Assembly (NCBI GenBank): GCA_948852945.1
Contig: CAQPBJ010000016.1
Coordinates: 1-43,655 of the forward strand
DNA length: 43,655 nt
From: an uncultured Clostridia bacterium
GTDB taxonomy: Bacteria > Bacillota > Clostridia > TANB77 > CAG-508
Direction of reading: 5' to 3'
Below are positions 42,320 through 43,655 of this stretch, piece after piece. The notes below the pieces were generated by a model. That model was given only the letters and a program-made list of their open reading frames with translations. It was not told the DNA's origin and did not search any database. Numbering within the stretch: the first letter of the stretch is position 1; every line of letters begins with the position of its first letter. Both the position numbers and the translations under genes were made by a program.

Positions 42320-42544
42320 ATATCCACAATTGGTTAAAAAAATATATGTCGAAAAATAGCGATGAAATAGGTTGTTCACAGACTTATCCACATTATCCAC
42401 AAGTAACTGAATTGATAAAATCGTGTTACAAAAAGTTTACGTAATAGTAGAAAATACCGAAATATAAGGCTTTTATTTTTTGATAATGTGTAACAAAGAT
42501 ATTACAGAACGCTTTAATTTCAAAGTTTATAGACTTTATCCACA
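42320..42544. promoter_or_regulatory. DnaA-box cluster in a long intergenic region
   Basis: Perfect TTATCCACA boxes lie at 42384-42392 and 42393-42401 (directly adjacent) and at 42536-42544; ATATCCACA at 42320-42328 differs by one base. The surrounding 370 bases (42226-42596) contain no ORF and are AT-rich. TAATAGTAG at 42442-42450 resembles DnaA-trio repeats but is not positioned as in a basal origin unwinding element. No dnaA or dnaN gene is nearby. Confidence 0.7.
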
Positions 42545-42596
42545 GAAAAAAATGTGAAATTATGTTCTAAACTTTATATTGAAAAAATGTTGTAAG

Positions 42597-42625
42597 TTGA
42601 CAATAATAAGTAAAGGTGTTAGAAT
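42597..42625 (+). promoter_or_regulatory. Promoter of the T-box-glyS transcript
   Basis: TTGACA, 17 bases, TAGAAT. Confidence 0.75.
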
Positions 42626-42631
42626 ATGAAC

Positions 42632-42836
42632 ATGTTAATAATGCGTTGAAAAAGAGAGAATATAAAATTTTATCTAAAGAGAGCTAGATTAGGTGAAAGC
42701 TAGTGTTAAAATTTATAGGATGGAGCTTTGGAGCATGTTTAAATTAAGGTGGATCTGATTTATGATCAATTAGGGTGGAACCGCGGAATGTATTATCTTT
42801 CGTCCCTTGTGCATAGCAAGGGCGGAAGATTTTTTG
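42632..42836 (+). promoter_or_regulatory. Glycine T-box riboswitch upstream of glyS
   Basis: The T-box sequence AGGGTGGAACCGCGG is at 42772-42786; the terminator TCGTCCCTTG / CAAGGGCGGA plus T6 is at about 42795-42836. Stem I has AGAGAG, a distal AGGTGAAAGC loop and TTTGGAGCATG at its base. The specifier is GGA (42722-42724 by the standard spacing; a second GGA at 42718-42720 gives the same amino acid). It should pair with UCC, the anticodon of the tRNA-Gly at 7466. Confidence 0.93.
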
Positions 42837-42849
42837 TTTTTTATTTTGT

Positions 42850-42990
42850 TCTTGCTATGGCTCTTACAAAATATTGGCATCTTGCGTTGTTGCACTTCGA
42901 ATTAAATTCCTGCGGAGTACCTGTGTACGCCTCGGAATATTAATTCTTGTGCGCCTAGCAATATACTCAATATTTTGCGAGAATGTTTGC
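42850..42990. repeat. Long palindromic intergenic element C
   Basis: An imperfect inverted repeat with arms of about 60 bases: CAAAATATTG, TTGC, GCAC, GAATTAA, ATTCC and GTAC on the left all recur in reverse complement order on the right, through GTGCGCCTAGCAATA. The GC-richer core resembles elements A and B2 (GCACTT and CTAGC). It lies between the glyS T-box terminator and glyS itself; the rest of the gap to 43078 shows nothing else I can name. Confidence 0.65.
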
Positions 42991-43078
42991 AGATGGGTAA
43001 TTTAATGTTTAAGAAAATATTTGCTTAAAAAATGAAATTATGCGTTTGCAAGAAAATTTATATTAGGAGGAATGAAAA

Positions 43079-43655
43079 ATGGTAAAATCAATGGAAGAAA
43101 TCGTAAATCTATGTAAAGCAAGAGGATATATATATCCTGGATCTGAAATTTATGGAGGACTTGCTAATACTTGGGATTATGGACCTTTAGGTGTTGAGTA
43201 TAAAAACAACATCAAAAATGCGTGGAGAAAAAAATTTATTCAAGAGTGTAAATATAATGATGGTTTAGATGCAGCAATACTAATGAACCCTCAAACTTGG
43301 GTAGCTTCTGGACATGTTGGTGGTTTTTCTGATCCATTAATTGATTGTAAAGAATGTAAAACTAGACACAGAGCAGATAAGTTAATTGAAGAGTGGGCTC
43401 ATGAACAAGGAAAAGATATGATTGCAGATGGAATGACTGATGAAGAATTAGTTAATTTTATTAAAGATAATAAGATTCCTTGTCCATCTTGCTCAAAAAC
43501 TAATTTTACTGATATTAGAAAATTTAATTTAATGTTTAAAACTTTTCAAGGTGTTACAGAAGATGCTAAGGCTGAAATTTATTTAAGACCAGAAACAGCT
43601 CAAGGTATATTTGTTAATTTTAAAAATGTTCTTCGTACAAGTAGAAGAAAAATGC
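43079..43655 (+). CDS. glyS: Glycyl-tRNA synthetase, dimeric type, N-terminal part (cut by window edge)
   Basis: The first 192 codons of the alpha2-type class II glycyl-tRNA synthetase. Visible: CKARGYIYPGSEIYGGLANTWDYGPLG (about 11-37; Gly-AMP pocket entry), WVASGHVGGFSDPL, a Cys-containing zinc-like element (DCKECKTRH and PCPSCSKTNF), FNLMFKTFQG and YLRPETAQGIFVNF (motif 2 region). Catalytic core and anticodon domain continue beyond the window. Starts after TAGGAGGAATG, with the T-box and element C upstream. Confidence 0.96.
   Translation, partial: MVKSMEEIVNLCKARGYIYPGSEIYGGLANTWDYGPLGVEYKNNIKNAWRKKFIQECKYNDGLDAAILMNPQTWVASGHVGGFSDPLIDCKECKTRHRADKLIEEWAHEQGKDMIADGMTDEELVNFIKDNKIPCPSCSKTNFTDIRKFNLMFKTFQGVTEDAKAEIYLRPETAQGIFVNFKNVLRTSRRKM

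Noticed and set aside
42226..42596. Chromosome origin (oriC)
   Set aside because: DnaA boxes are present, but no dnaA, dnaN or rpmH is nearby, flanking genes do not diverge, and the trio-like TAATAGTAG is not next to a box as in a basal unwinding element.
42749..42943. ORF of 64 codons over the T-box terminator
   Set aside because: It spans the T-box terminator and element C and has no ribosome binding site; chance reading frame in structured RNA.

Overview
The window is a very AT-rich stretch (roughly 27-30% GC by eye) with strong AGGAGG-type ribosome binding sites, TTG and GTG starts, T-box riboswitches, a LexA-type SOS box and Firmicutes gene sets (ftsE-ftsX-M23-M23-ctp, tsaE with a tsaB-rimI fusion, a stand-alone LytTR regulator, YetF plus a DUF4363-like partner). 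This points to a Clostridia-type Firmicute, probably an uncultured or gut lineage; genus is not resolved. Nearly all housekeeping genes lie on the + strand; the few minus-strand genes are mostly isolated single genes behind their own extended -10 promoters.

Layout. 0-0.8 kb: 5' end of a minus-strand mgtE behind a 35-codon leader ORF whose start region can pair with a terminator arm lying inside the same ORF, an attenuator-like leader. 0.9-5.8 kb: pnuC and an aldehyde dehydrogenase; a GC-richer orphan gene on the minus strand; a short operon of small enzymes (alpha/beta hydrolase, RibD-C/DHFR-like, deoxyribosyltransferase-like); an acidic membrane protein. 5.8-8.8 kb: LytTR regulator plus small membrane protein, a possible cysteine-peptidase-like protein, tRNA-Gly(UCC), tsaE, and a second GC-richer orphan gene with an internally duplicated phage-type domain. 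8.9-18.3 kb: TsaB-RimI fusion, LonH/YcbZ-type protease, then a co-directional run of split transketolase, HD hydrolase, TPR protein, small beta protein and a DraG-macro ADP-ribose fusion. 18.7-24.0 kb: the cell-wall division module FtsE, FtsX, two paralogous coiled-coil M23 proteins and an S41 protease. 24.0-24.4 kb: tRNA-Val, tRNA-Asp, tRNA-Phe. 24.6-28.0 kb: small acidic or membrane proteins of unknown role, an HD protein and a DUF3006-like protein. 28.0-30.6 kb: a frameshifted Y-family DNA polymerase under an SOS box, then glmU with an altered nucleotide-binding loop. 30.7-35.8 kb: small membrane proteins, SPFH protein, SH3-like cell-surface protein, mltG. 35.8-43.7 kb: T-box plus aspS, an unknown gene whose ribosome binding site is inside the aspS terminator, greA, a fused ABC transporter, a DnaA-box-rich intergenic region, and a T-box plus the start of glyS.

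Working together: the M23 proteins, FtsEX, Ctp, MltG, GlmU and the SH3-like protein all concern peptidoglycan. TsaE and TsaB serve tRNA t6A37. The glyS T-box specifier is GGA, which matches the UCC anticodon of the tRNA-Gly in this window. The aspS T-box appears to carry the asparagine codon AAC rather than GAC, which would fit a non-discriminating AspRS feeding the transamidation route to Asn-tRNA.

The observations I rate most worth checking are the mgtE leader attenuator, the AAC specifier in front of aspS, the DraG-macro fusion with a degraded DraG metal site, a family of long palindromic intergenic elements (three to four copies), the DnaA-box cluster before glyS, and the terminator that doubles as a ribosome binding site after aspS.
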